NCBI RefSeq assembly: GCF_029433105.1 | Contig: NZ_JARNTW010000002.1 | Location: 62,001-126,000 of the forward strand | Reading direction: 5' to 3' | Length of the DNA: 64,000 bases | Origin: Runella sp. MFBS21 | GTDB taxonomy: Bacteria; Bacteroidota; Bacteroidia; Cytophagales; Spirosomataceae | Shown here: positions 15,586 through 23,339 of the stretch, piece by piece | How positions within the stretch are numbered: position 1 is the stretch's first letter | Layout of the letters: every line of letters starts with the position of its first letter | Notes under the pieces: generated by a model | Database searches by the model: none | The model's input: only the letters and a program-made list of their open reading frames with translations | What the model was told of the DNA's origin: nothing | Translations under genes and position numbers: made by a program

Positions 15586-16383
15586 CTAATTTAATTGCTT
15601 CTCTTTTTTACTTGTTTTTTTATCAAACAACTTCACAAAATCGGGACTTTCGGTGCCAGCCCATTTATCCCAAAAAGTAAAATAAAGCCCAAAGTTGTAT
15701 TTAAATTGAGAATGATGTAAGCTATGGTGGGTGGCTCCTATCCACCATTTGCCAAACCAATGCCGCTGGAAATCTTGCGGATACAGTTCCGTATTGAGGT
15801 GATTGATGACACTGGTGGTAGTCATCAATAATAAAATGATTCCAATAGCTATATAATGCAAAGGAATGATAAACATCAATACCGGTAAAACCACCGCTTG
15901 GAGTATGCTTTCAAGGGGGTGAAACGAAAAAGAAGTCCACGCCGAAGTGGTAATGCTGTCGTGATGGGCTTTGTGTACCCATTTATAAACTTTGGGATGG
16001 TGCATCCAGCGGTGTAGCCAATAGTAGTAGGTTTCGTGAATAAACAGCACCAAAACAATACTTACTACAAACCACCAACTTGGATAGTCGTTGAAGTGGG
16101 TGTAAATCTTGGTGTAATTTTTTTGCCAAGCCACTATCATGCCCGTTCCGATAAGCGCAAAAATAACAGCCGTAATAAACGAGTATCCGATTTCGCGCCA
16201 GTGCTGCTGAGGTCGGCGCGCACGGACATTTACTTCTCTTTCTTGAAATAAAGAAGCATATTTGACTTTAAACAAATAATGAAAAAGGGCGGCAATCAGC
16301 ACATAGCGCCCAAAAATCCCTAAAAACATAAAAAGGGTAGTTTGTGCAAAAACGTGCCCTTCACTAAAATTAATTGTTTCCAT
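15586..16383 (-). CDS. Sterol desaturase / fatty acid hydroxylase family protein
   Basis: Integral membrane di-iron oxygenase of 265 residues with the family histidine boxes: HETYYYWLHRWMHH (about 116-129), HKAHH (about 137-141) and ATHHSLHH (about 213-220). Four hydrophobic helices (about 14-36, 67-84, 100-118 and 160-190) are consistent with the fold. Such enzymes hydroxylate or desaturate lipids, including carotenoids, sphingoid bases or hopanoids, at the inner membrane; the substrate here cannot be told. The next gene upstream on the same strand (Sua5) ends 52 bp away, so the two could share a transcript, though their functions are unrelated. Confidence 0.85.
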   Translation of the reverse strand: METINFSEGHVFAQTTLFMFLGIFGRYVLIAALFHYLFKVKYASLFQEREVNVRARRPQQHWREIGYSFITAVIFALIGTGMIVAWQKNYTKIYTHFNDYPSWWFVVSIVLVLFIHETYYYWLHRWMHHPKVYKWVHKAHHDSITTSAWTSFSFHPLESILQAVVLPVLMFIIPLHYIAIGIILLLMTTTSVINHLNTELYPQDFQRHWFGKWWIGATHHSLHHSQFKYNFGLYFTFWDKWAGTESPDFVKLFDKKTSKKEKQLN

Positions 16384-16435
16384 AGCTATTTATCAACTAC
16401 ATTGTCAAAGCTAATGTTTGACAAAAATTGTATAA

Positions 16436-17395
16436 CTATTCTCTTACCGCCGCTCTACGGATGCGGTCGTTGATGGCGCGGCCTAAGTTTTTTTCTGGAA
16501 GCAATTCCGCATAGATAACCTCAATAGGCAGATTGTCGAGCTGACGCATGTATGCAAAGAGATGCTTTGCCGCTTCACTATAGTCTCCTGAGACTGACAA
16601 AATCCTTTGGTTTTCGGTAGGTAAACCACTCACAAAGGTTTGGAAAGTTAATGCTCCGATGCTCTCTGGAGGGTATTTGGCGATTATTTTATCAAAATGC
16701 TCAATAAAAAGAGGTTTACGAGGTGAATAATGACTCTTGAGCATTCCGGGTGCTTGAGGGTTAGAAGTAGAATGAGCCAAGACTTTCACGGGGCCTACCA
16801 CCTCCTCAATGGCCTCGACTGCCGTACCACCGAGCCGGTATACTATGGTTGTTTCACCTTCAAAGCCCACAATTGTGGATTCAATCCCAATTTGGCTTGC
16901 ACCCCCGTCAAGTATGTAGGGGATTTTTTTGCCCAGCTGCTTATCCACATGTAGTGCCGAAGTAGGACTGATATAACCAAACGGATTGGCACTGGGGGCG
17001 GCTAGTGGAAACGAGAGGCTTGACAATAGCTCTAGCGTGAGAGGGTGATTTGGAATACGCACCGCCACAGAACTCAGTCCTGAGGTGACTAAGTCAGAGA
17101 TGGCATCGGTTTTAGGAAGTAAAAGTGTAAGAGGGCCTGGCCAAAATCTCTGGGCTAATTGCTGTGCTTGGGCAGGGAAGTAAGAGACAAATGAAGGGAT
17201 TTTGGTGATACTATCTGTGTGAACAATGAGTGGGTCGAATTGTGGACGATTTTTTACCTTAAAAATTTTGAGAACAGCGTCGTCATTGAAGGCGTTTCCC
17301 GCTAGTCCATACACAGTTTCGGTAGGAATCCCCACCACTTCTCCCGTTTCGAGGAGGGTTTTGACAGAAACAATATCAGTACCTATGATTGCCAT
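16436..17395 (-). CDS. Threonylcarbamoyl-AMP synthase (Sua5 type)
   Basis: This enzyme makes threonylcarbamoyl-AMP from threonine, bicarbonate and ATP, the first step of the universal t6A37 tRNA modification. The YrdC/Sua5 core covers about residues 10-200 with GIPTETVYGLAGNA, KIFKVKNRPQFDPLIVH, FWPGPLTLLL, VAVRIPNHP and LAAPSANPFGYISPT. A shorter C-terminal Sua5 domain follows (about 235-319), joined by the PQAPGMLKSHYSPRKPL linker that marks Sua5 as opposed to the single-domain TsaC/YrdC. The 319-residue length fits. Starts are divergent from the VWA gene, with about 110 bp between. Confidence 0.93.
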   Translation of the reverse strand: MAIIGTDIVSVKTLLETGEVVGIPTETVYGLAGNAFNDDAVLKIFKVKNRPQFDPLIVHTDSITKIPSFVSYFPAQAQQLAQRFWPGPLTLLLPKTDAISDLVTSGLSSVAVRIPNHPLTLELLSSLSFPLAAPSANPFGYISPTSALHVDKQLGKKIPYILDGGASQIGIESTIVGFEGETTIVYRLGGTAVEAIEEVVGPVKVLAHSTSNPQAPGMLKSHYSPRKPLFIEHFDKIIAKYPPESIGALTFQTFVSGLPTENQRILSVSGDYSEAAKHLFAYMRQLDNLPIEVIYAELLPEKNLGRAINDRIRRAAVRE

Positions 17396-17503
17396 GCTGC
17401 AAAGTTAGTTTAGAGTTTGCAGTTATCCCCCTTTAAAGTTTGGAGATTTTTTGCTTATTTGAGTGTTGTTTTATGCTATAGCGATATTTTATACTTATTA
17501 TAT

Positions 17504-18463
17504 ATGAATTTTAACTATGAGCTCACCGCCATAGAGCATTTTTTTATAGGTACCTTTTTGCTCTTATATGCTTTGTATGTAGGGCGTACTTTTTGGGTGG
17601 CTAGAGCATTGGGTACTACTGCTCGGGCAGTGGTAATCAAGTTTTTTCTCCGAACTACTTACTTTGGTTTGCTGATTGTAGCCTTGCTTGGACCTTTTTT
17701 TGGAGAGCCAGAGAGGGACATTATTGCAGAGGGTAAAGATGTAATGGTGTTGGTAGATGTTTCAAAATCTATGGATGCCACCGATGTACAACCTTCTCGT
17801 CTCGAAAAAGTAAAATTTGAATTGCAGCGTCTCATTGCTTCCTTACAAACCAACCGCTTTGGTCTTGTTGTTTTTGCTACCAATCCTTTTTTACAAGTCC
17901 CTTTGACGTTTGATTTAAACGCATTTGAGCTTTTTACCCAAACTTTGAATACTTCCCAAATGAGTAGTGGCGGTACTGATATTTGTAGCGCGATAGACCT
18001 AGGGGTACAAAAACTGATTCATAACAAATCTCTCAATACTTCAAAAATTCTTTTGCTTTTTACGGATGGTGAAGATTTTGGGAATTGCGAGCGCAAGACA
18101 TTGACCTCCATTAGACAATATGATTTGCAGCTAGTGGTAGTGGGTATCGGCACTCCAAATGGTGGACGTATCAAAGACGGAAATACATGGCTGAGAGATG
18201 ACCAAAAGCAGGTGGTCGTATCACGACTAAATTCCACTTATTTAAGAGAACTCGCAATGGCAACTAATGGCAAATATTTTGAAATCAATAATCAATCAAA
18301 TGCGATCTCGGATGTAGTAGATGCAATCAATTCTGTAGAAAATCGCTTGATTGATAGTCGCAAAGTTGCCGTTGTCAGTAATAAATATAGGTATTTTCTA
18401 ATCGCCGCTTTGGTACTTATCTTATTCGATATACTGGTGACCGTTACCACTTTTCAAGTCTAA
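17504..18463 (+). CDS. VWA-domain membrane protein, BatA/BatB-like
   Basis: A 319-residue membrane protein: an N-terminal hydrophobic segment (about 13-29), a second (about 50-68), a von Willebrand factor A domain (about 85-280), and a C-terminal transmembrane helix (about 298-316). The metal-ion-dependent adhesion site is complete: DVSKSMDA, SGGTDI and FTDGEDF. This matches BatA/BatB of the aerotolerance-type operons found in Bacteroidota, where these proteins accompany a MoxR ATPase. No MoxR, DUF58 or Bat partner is next to it, which is unusual. I took ATG 17504; the frame is open upstream to a TTG at 17417 but that part has no homology. The permease gene follows at 62 bp. Confidence 0.85.
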   Translation: MNFNYELTAIEHFFIGTFLLLYALYVGRTFWVARALGTTARAVVIKFFLRTTYFGLLIVALLGPFFGEPERDIIAEGKDVMVLVDVSKSMDATDVQPSRLEKVKFELQRLIASLQTNRFGLVVFATNPFLQVPLTFDLNAFELFTQTLNTSQMSSGGTDICSAIDLGVQKLIHNKSLNTSKILLLFTDGEDFGNCERKTLTSIRQYDLQLVVVGIGTPNGGRIKDGNTWLRDDQKQVVVSRLNSTYLRELAMATNGKYFEINNQSNAISDVVDAINSVENRLIDSRKVAVVSNKYRYFLIAALVLILFDILVTVTTFQV

Positions 18464-18525
18464 AAATTAAATAATAGTTAAATGCTAAAGCACAACTAAC
18501 TGTGCGCAAGAACTTAATATAAATT

Positions 18526-19830
18526 ATGTCAGAGCAAAACCATTTACAAACTTCACTTACCCCTACATTACTATGGGGGCTTGGTGTTGGGTATGTTATC
18601 TCAGGAATGTATTTTGGGTGGAATGTGGGGTTAGAAAAAGGAGGTACATTGGGTATGGCCGTAGCTACGGCATTGGTAGTGATTATGTATGTATGTTTTA
18701 CAATGGGCTACGCAGAACTAGCCTGTGCTATCCCGAAGGCAGGTGGAGTTTCGGATTATGCCACGCGCGCTTTAGGCAAGGATTTGGGTTTTATTGCGGG
18801 AATTGCTCAAGTGTGTGAGTTTGTATTAGCCCCTCCTGCTATTGCGGTGGGGATTGGGGCGCACGTAAATCTTTTTTTTCCGAGCATCCCTGCTATTTAT
18901 GTAGCGATAGGTGTATATATATTGTTTACTATGCTCAATATCATTGGGGTGAAGTTGGCAGCAACTTTTGAGTTTTTTGTGACCTTTTTGGCCGTAGTTG
19001 GTCTGGTACTTTTTGCTGGAATCACGATGGGCGAAATATCATTCGAAAATTTGAGTCGTAATTCTCTCCCCAATGGCTGGGCGGGAGTTTGGGGAGCTAT
19101 TCCGTTTGCGATTTGGTTTTTTCTTGGGATTGAAGGTTTGGCTAATGCTGCCGAAGAAAGCCAAAATCCTCAAAAAGATTTGACGCGTGGGTTTGGTTCA
19201 GCGATGCTTACCTTGGTGATTTTGTGCATCATGACTTTCATTGGGTCAGTAGGAGTAGGGGGCTGGGAAGCCGTCGTATTCAAGACCGACGGTACGGTCT
19301 CAGACTCACCTTTGCCCTTGGCTTTGGGTAAGCTAGTAGGAGAGTCAGCTACGCTTTATTCATTGGTGATTGTGTTTGGGCTTTTTGGACTTACTGCCTC
19401 ATTTCATGGATTGTTGATGGCAGCTGGGCGTGCTACTTTTGAGATGGGACGTATCGGCAATTTACCGTCTTGGTTGGGTGGGGTAAATCCTAGTTTCAAA
19501 ACTCCCGCAAATGCGTTGATTGCTAACATGACTTTTGGAATATTAATCTTACTATCCAATACCGCTGCTGATATTATTGTACTATCTGTATTGGGAGCTC
19601 TTACTTTATATTGTTTTGGAACCGTGAGTGTTTTGCGACTCCGTCAAGTCGAACCCGACCTTAAGCGCCCTTTTTTAGTGCCACTATACCCTTGGGTGCC
19701 ACTTTGTGCTCTTGGCTTGGCTGTTTTGGCCTTGGTAGCTGTGGTAGTTTCAAATGGAATGCTAGCTGTATATTATAGTGGAACTTTAGCAATAGCTTTT
19801 GTACTTTACAAAGTTTTTGTTCGTAGATAG
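18526..19830 (+). CDS. APC-family permease, ethanolamine-permease type
   Basis: Amino acid/polyamine/organocation transporter of 434 residues with about twelve transmembrane helices. The first helix has the family unwound region (LGVGYVISGMYFGWNVGLEKGG), followed by YAELACAIPKAGGVSDYATRALG and the AIPFAIWFFLGIEGLANAAEE segment of helix 6. These segments look most like ethanolamine permease (eat). No ethanolamine ammonia-lyase genes are in the window, so the real substrate, ethanolamine or an amino acid, is unproven. It lies 62 bp after the VWA gene on the same strand. A hairpin with a T run follows about 180 bp downstream. Confidence 0.8.
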   Translation: MSEQNHLQTSLTPTLLWGLGVGYVISGMYFGWNVGLEKGGTLGMAVATALVVIMYVCFTMGYAELACAIPKAGGVSDYATRALGKDLGFIAGIAQVCEFVLAPPAIAVGIGAHVNLFFPSIPAIYVAIGVYILFTMLNIIGVKLAATFEFFVTFLAVVGLVLFAGITMGEISFENLSRNSLPNGWAGVWGAIPFAIWFFLGIEGLANAAEESQNPQKDLTRGFGSAMLTLVILCIMTFIGSVGVGGWEAVVFKTDGTVSDSPLPLALGKLVGESATLYSLVIVFGLFGLTASFHGLLMAAGRATFEMGRIGNLPSWLGGVNPSFKTPANALIANMTFGILILLSNTAADIIVLSVLGALTLYCFGTVSVLRLRQVEPDLKRPFLVPLYPWVPLCALGLAVLALVAVVVSNGMLAVYYSGTLAIAFVLYKVFVRR

Positions 19831-19952
19831 AACTGCTAAAAAAGCCCTTTATAAGAGGATAAGCTATTTAGGATAGTTTCATAAAAGATTTTTTTGCGTT
19901 TTAATCAGATTTTAATCTACATTAAAATAAAATTTTATTAATATTGCTAGCG

Positions 19953-19982
19953 AATTCAATTTTCTCTCTAAAGAGTTGAATT
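19953..19982 (+). repeat. Inverted repeat upstream of xerD
   Basis: AATTCAA at 19953-19959 pairs with TTGAATT at 19976-19982, and the interior CTCT/AGAG extends the stem. It lies in an A+T-rich non-coding gap of 278 bp (19831-20108), 26 bp before a terminator-type hairpin. The pair of structures could be the body of a short RNA. Confidence 0.4.
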
Positions 19983-20008
19983 TATAGAAATGGTGTGGAT
20001 AACGTCGG

Positions 20009-20046
20009 AAAGCTGTTCGAACTCTCGGGCAGCTTTTTGTTTTTAA
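20009..20046 (+). terminator. Rho-independent terminator upstream of xerD
   Basis: AAAGCTG at 20009-20015 pairs with CAGCTTT at 20030-20036 around a 14-base loop and is followed by TTTTTGTTTTT. It is 180 bp past the permease stop, far for that gene, so it may end either the permease mRNA or a small RNA starting near 19950. Confidence 0.6.
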
Positions 20047-20108
20047 ATTTTTATTCATTAAGTATAGTAAAATTCCTCAAAACGGGTGTGTTTTAAGTGT
20101 GTCAAAAT

Positions 20109-21005
20109 ATGTGGGAAACCTACCTAAAACATTTCAAAGACTATCTATTATTAGAAAGAGGACTAGCCGACAATTCGGTAGAGGCATACGTAAGAGATGC
20201 TTCCAAATTAGCAGAATATTTAGAGCTACTTGGCGGAAAAGAAATACCTGAGGTCATTGAGTTTGATATACTAGGTTTTTTGGGATACCTCCATGATTTG
20301 GGCTTAGCAGCTTACTCTCAAGCACGGATTTTGTCGGGTATCAAGGCTTTTTTTAAATATTTATTATTAGAAAATATCATCTCGGTAGATCCTACTCAGC
20401 TCATCGAATCTCCTCATTTGTCACGGCATTTGCCAGATGTACTTACTTATCCCGAAATCGTCACTTTGTTGGAAGCCAATGACCTTTCTACTTCCGAAGG
20501 AGCGCGCAACCGCGCTATGCTTGAAGTACTTTATAGCTCAGGATTGAGGGTGTCAGAATTGGTAGATTTACAGATAACAAACTGCTATTTCGATGCGGGT
20601 TTTATCAGAGTGATTGGTAAGGGAAGTAAAACGCGATTAGTCCCCATCGGCCAAGATGCCATCAAACATACGCTGCTGTATGTAGAGCATGTCAGAAGTA
20701 GAATAGAAGTTCACAAAGAACATGAGGATATTGTGTTTCTTAATCGACGTGGCAAGCAGCTTACGCGCGTGATGGTATTTTTAATCATCAAAGATTTAGT
20801 AGAAAAGACGGGGCTGCAAAAAAACGTAAGTCCTCATACTTTTCGACACTCCTTTGCTACTCATTTAATAGAAGGAGGGGCGGATTTGAGAGCGGTGCAA
20901 GAGATGCTGGGCCACGAGTCGATTACGACTACTGAAATATATACCCACCTCGACCGAGAGTATCTAAGAGAAGTAGTGACCAAATATCACCCAAGGGCTA
21001 CTTAG
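20109..21005 (+). CDS. xerD: Tyrosine recombinase XerD
   Basis: Site-specific recombinase that resolves chromosome dimers at dif with XerC. It has 298 residues, exactly the usual XerD length. The N-terminal SAM-like core-binding domain covers about 1-90 and the catalytic domain about 108-295, with the complete active site: Arg147 (SSGLRVSE), Lys171 (GKGSKTR), His243 and Arg246 (HTFRHSFATH), His269 (LGHES) and Tyr278 (TTEIYTHL). I chose ATG 20109; a GTG four codons earlier is possible. It stands alone and is followed by a strong terminator. Nothing near it suggests an integrative element, so a housekeeping role is most likely. Confidence 0.93.
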   Translation: MWETYLKHFKDYLLLERGLADNSVEAYVRDASKLAEYLELLGGKEIPEVIEFDILGFLGYLHDLGLAAYSQARILSGIKAFFKYLLLENIISVDPTQLIESPHLSRHLPDVLTYPEIVTLLEANDLSTSEGARNRAMLEVLYSSGLRVSELVDLQITNCYFDAGFIRVIGKGSKTRLVPIGQDAIKHTLLYVEHVRSRIEVHKEHEDIVFLNRRGKQLTRVMVFLIIKDLVEKTGLQKNVSPHTFRHSFATHLIEGGADLRAVQEMLGHESITTTEIYTHLDREYLREVVTKYHPRAT

Positions 21006-21055
21006 TATTTAAGAAACGCAGTATTATTTTTGACGTTGGAGCTGCCACCATAAAA

Positions 21056-21095
21056 AAGTCGCGGAGGGGAAGTGCCCTCCGCGAACTCTGCTTTA
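21056..21095 (+). terminator. Terminator after xerD, probably bidirectional
   Basis: A 9-bp GC-rich stem, CGCGGAGGG at 21060-21068 and CCCTCCGCG at 21075-21083 with a 6-base loop, lies between convergent xerD and the small minus-strand gene. It is preceded by AAAAAAG and followed by a T-rich run. Confidence 0.75.
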
Positions 21096-21193
21096 CTTTA
21101 CCCCTTATTCAAATCACACTAGAAGTATGTGATTCAAGATTTTTAAGTGTTAAGGTCAGTTAATTGCTGACTTAACTACTTATGAATGTTATA

Positions 21194-21733
21194 TCATACA
21201 GCTTCAGCGGTTGATTTTTCGCCCACAAAATACTGTTCACTGTTTTTGAACAATAAATTGAAAGAAGTCAAAGAACCATACACTTTCGTGATATATTGCT
21301 GTATATTAATTTTTTCTTCGTCGTTTAGATTACTGGCATTGATACGCTGCTCCAAAACCCGTAAGCGGTCGCGTGTCATGACTATTTTGTGAAAAAACGT
21401 ATCGATTGGTATCTCTTTGGCAGCTAAATCGTGACGTCCAGGTTTTAGAATTAGCTTTCCGCCTTTCCATTTATCGCCCAAAGGAACTACCTCCGTGACA
21501 TCCAACCATTTTTGAAGTACTTTGGTAAGTGTGTGTTCTACGTCGAATAAACTTACTAGGTCATTGTCCAATTCTACGGCCTCTACGACATCAAAATCTG
21601 TGTCGAATTTGATAATTTTGGTGCCGTGTTCGATGAAAGTGACAGTGTAACCGGTAGATTTGAGATTGATAACCACCCCATCTCCAAAGGCGGCATGTCT
21701 AACTCTTGAACCGATTCCTAGAATACTATTCAT
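21194..21733 (-). CDS. Conserved small protein with Tudor-like N-terminus
   Basis: A 179-residue soluble protein. The first 50 residues (GIGSRVRHAAFGDGVVINL, then YTVTFIEHGTKIIKFD) resemble the Tudor/SH3-like barrel at the C-terminus of UvrD/PcrA helicases, where the pattern GxRVxHxxFGxGxV recurs and the domain contacts RNA polymerase. The rest (about 55-179) is mostly helical with no motif I recognise. I infer a possible nucleic-acid or RNA-polymerase contact, but function is unknown. It converges with xerD across a terminator and is divergent from the aminotransferase gene. The 167-bp A+T-rich space upstream probably contains both promoters. Confidence 0.7.
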   Translation of the reverse strand: MNSILGIGSRVRHAAFGDGVVINLKSTGYTVTFIEHGTKIIKFDTDFDVVEAVELDNDLVSLFDVEHTLTKVLQKWLDVTEVVPLGDKWKGGKLILKPGRHDLAAKEIPIDTFFHKIVMTRDRLRVLEQRINASNLNDEEKINIQQYITKVYGSLTSFNLLFKNSEQYFVGEKSTAEAV

Positions 21734-21900
21734 ACTTTTTGCAATTATTTAATGGATTATGTTTGACATTGAGCAAGAGGTGTGCCAAACTTGTTTTTTT
21801 TCTAAATTTTTTTTTCATACTTCTTTAAATATACTGGTTTTCAGGTATTTCTTTTTTAAAAAATTTGTTTAAGTAACTGTTTTTTTACTCCTAATAAAAC

Positions 21901-23067
21901 ATGAAAATAAAAAACTTTTTTTCACATTTTGAGCTTTTAGAAGGTGTACATTTCATTAACTGCGCTACAAGAGGTCCCTTTTCAAAGGCTGTAGTACAAG
22001 CAGGTATAACTTCGATTGAGCAATTTACACCTTCCATTCATACGATTAAACCAGAAGATTTTTTTGAGGGGGCTTGGCGGGTACGTGAGTTGTTTGGAAC
22101 ATTGGTAAAAGCTGATAAAGAACGCATAGCGATTGTGCCGTCGGTATCTTATGCCATGGCCATAGTGGCGCGCAACCTCCACCGGAAGCCAGGCCTTAAA
22201 GCAGGGCATCATGTATTGTTGATGGAAGACGAATTTCCGAGTGATGTGTATGCATGGGAGCGTGTTTGCCAAGAATTATCGTTGGAGACGAAGACTGTCC
22301 CAATGCCTCAGGGGGAGGTCATTGGAGAAGAATGGAATGCTCGTTTTTTGGAAGCTATCAATGAAAATACAGCCTTAGTAGTAGTGCCCCATGTACATTG
22401 GCAATATGGGATTCGGTTTGATTTGGAGAAAATTTCGCAGCGAGCCAAAGAAAAAGGCGCATTGTTGGTGGTGGACGGTACCCAATCCGTAGGCGCCTTG
22501 GATTTTGATGTAGAGAAGATTCAACCAGACATGCTGGTAAGTGCAGCTTACAAATGGCTCATGGGGCCTTATGGAATGGGACTGGCCTACTTTGGGGCAT
22601 TTTTCGATGATGGTATACCGCTTGAAGAAAGTTGGATGGCACGGCAAGATAGTCACCTTTTTTATAAACTGACGGAATATCAACCAGATTATCGTCCTAA
22701 AGCGTATCGGTATAATGTGGGAGAACATTCTCATTTTATTCAGATGCCTATGCTCGAAGTGGCACTTAAGGAGAAATTAGAATGGGGTTGTGAAACTATA
22801 CAAGCCCATTGTAAAGAATTGTGGGAAAAGCCTATCAGACAGCTTTCTGAAAAGGGAGTTAGGTTTGAGCCAGATAATGTGAGAGCCCACCACTTGGTAG
22901 GAGTAAGATTACCTCATGCAACAGATACCCTCCAAATACAGCGAGCTTTGCAGCAACGAAAAGTAATCGTGGCAGCGCGGGGACAGGGGATTCGGGTTTC
23001 TCCACACTTGTATAACACACCCGAAGATATGCAGGCATTGGTCGATACCTTGCTTGATGTATTGTGA
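21901..23067 (+). CDS. Class V aminotransferase family PLP enzyme
   Basis: A 388-residue fold-type I PLP enzyme related to cysteine desulfurase, isopenicillin-N epimerase and kynureninase-like proteins. The PLP lysine is in SAAYKWLMGPYGMG (about 215), preceded by LLVVDGTQSVGALDFDV with the cofactor-binding Asp. The N-terminal GVHFINCATRGPFS and PSVSYAMAIVARNL segments match the phosphate-binding region. No catalytic cysteine typical of SufS or IscS is obvious, so I would not call it a desulfurase. The substrate is unknown. A second, clearly different class V enzyme is at 40.3-41.6 kb. It stands alone, followed by a repeat array. Confidence 0.85.
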   Translation: MKIKNFFSHFELLEGVHFINCATRGPFSKAVVQAGITSIEQFTPSIHTIKPEDFFEGAWRVRELFGTLVKADKERIAIVPSVSYAMAIVARNLHRKPGLKAGHHVLLMEDEFPSDVYAWERVCQELSLETKTVPMPQGEVIGEEWNARFLEAINENTALVVVPHVHWQYGIRFDLEKISQRAKEKGALLVVDGTQSVGALDFDVEKIQPDMLVSAAYKWLMGPYGMGLAYFGAFFDDGIPLEESWMARQDSHLFYKLTEYQPDYRPKAYRYNVGEHSHFIQMPMLEVALKEKLEWGCETIQAHCKELWEKPIRQLSEKGVRFEPDNVRAHHLVGVRLPHATDTLQIQRALQQRKVIVAARGQGIRVSPHLYNTPEDMQALVDTLLDVL

Positions 23068-23106
23068 CAAGGGTAGGGTTTACACCTCTTTTATATACTG
23101 AAATGG

Positions 23107-23332
23107 GGTCAGACGCAAGGGTCAGACGCAAAGGGCAGACGCAAGGCCTGCCCCAACGGGAGGTTTTTTGTAGGGGTAGGCCTTGCGTCTGACCCATACT
23201 ACCCCATATACAAAATGGTGCAAACGCAAGTTTTTGTAAGGGTAGGCCTTACGTCTACCCAATACTACCCAGATGTAAGGGGGCAGACGCAGGGTCAGAC
23301 GCAGGGGGCAGACGCAAGGCCTGCCCCTACCA
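23107..23332. repeat. Palindromic GACGCA-rich repeat array
   Basis: Between two convergent genes lies a block with six direct copies of CAGACGCA (23110, 23123, 23136, 23284, 23296 and 23309), one inverted TGCGTCTG (23184) and a variant TACGTCTA. Copies are embedded in longer units such as GCAAGGCCTGCCCC. The segments 23133-23154 and 23173-23195 are near-perfect inverted repeats of about 22 bp that would form a strong hairpin. This is a REP-like element and may stop transcription from both sides. Confidence 0.8.
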
Positions 23333-23339
23333 ATAAATA

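Noticed and set aside
20109-21005. XerD-type recombinase as integrase of a mobile element
   Set aside because: Length and motifs match housekeeping XerD, and there are no att repeats, tRNA gene or cargo around it.
21901-23067. Cysteine desulfurase (SufS) call for the class V enzyme
   Set aside because: No catalytic cysteine loop is evident, and no suf or isc genes are nearby.
23107-23332. CRISPR array
   Set aside because: The repeats are 8-14 bp, palindromic and unevenly spaced by 12-140 bp, with no unique spacers of constant size and no cas genes.
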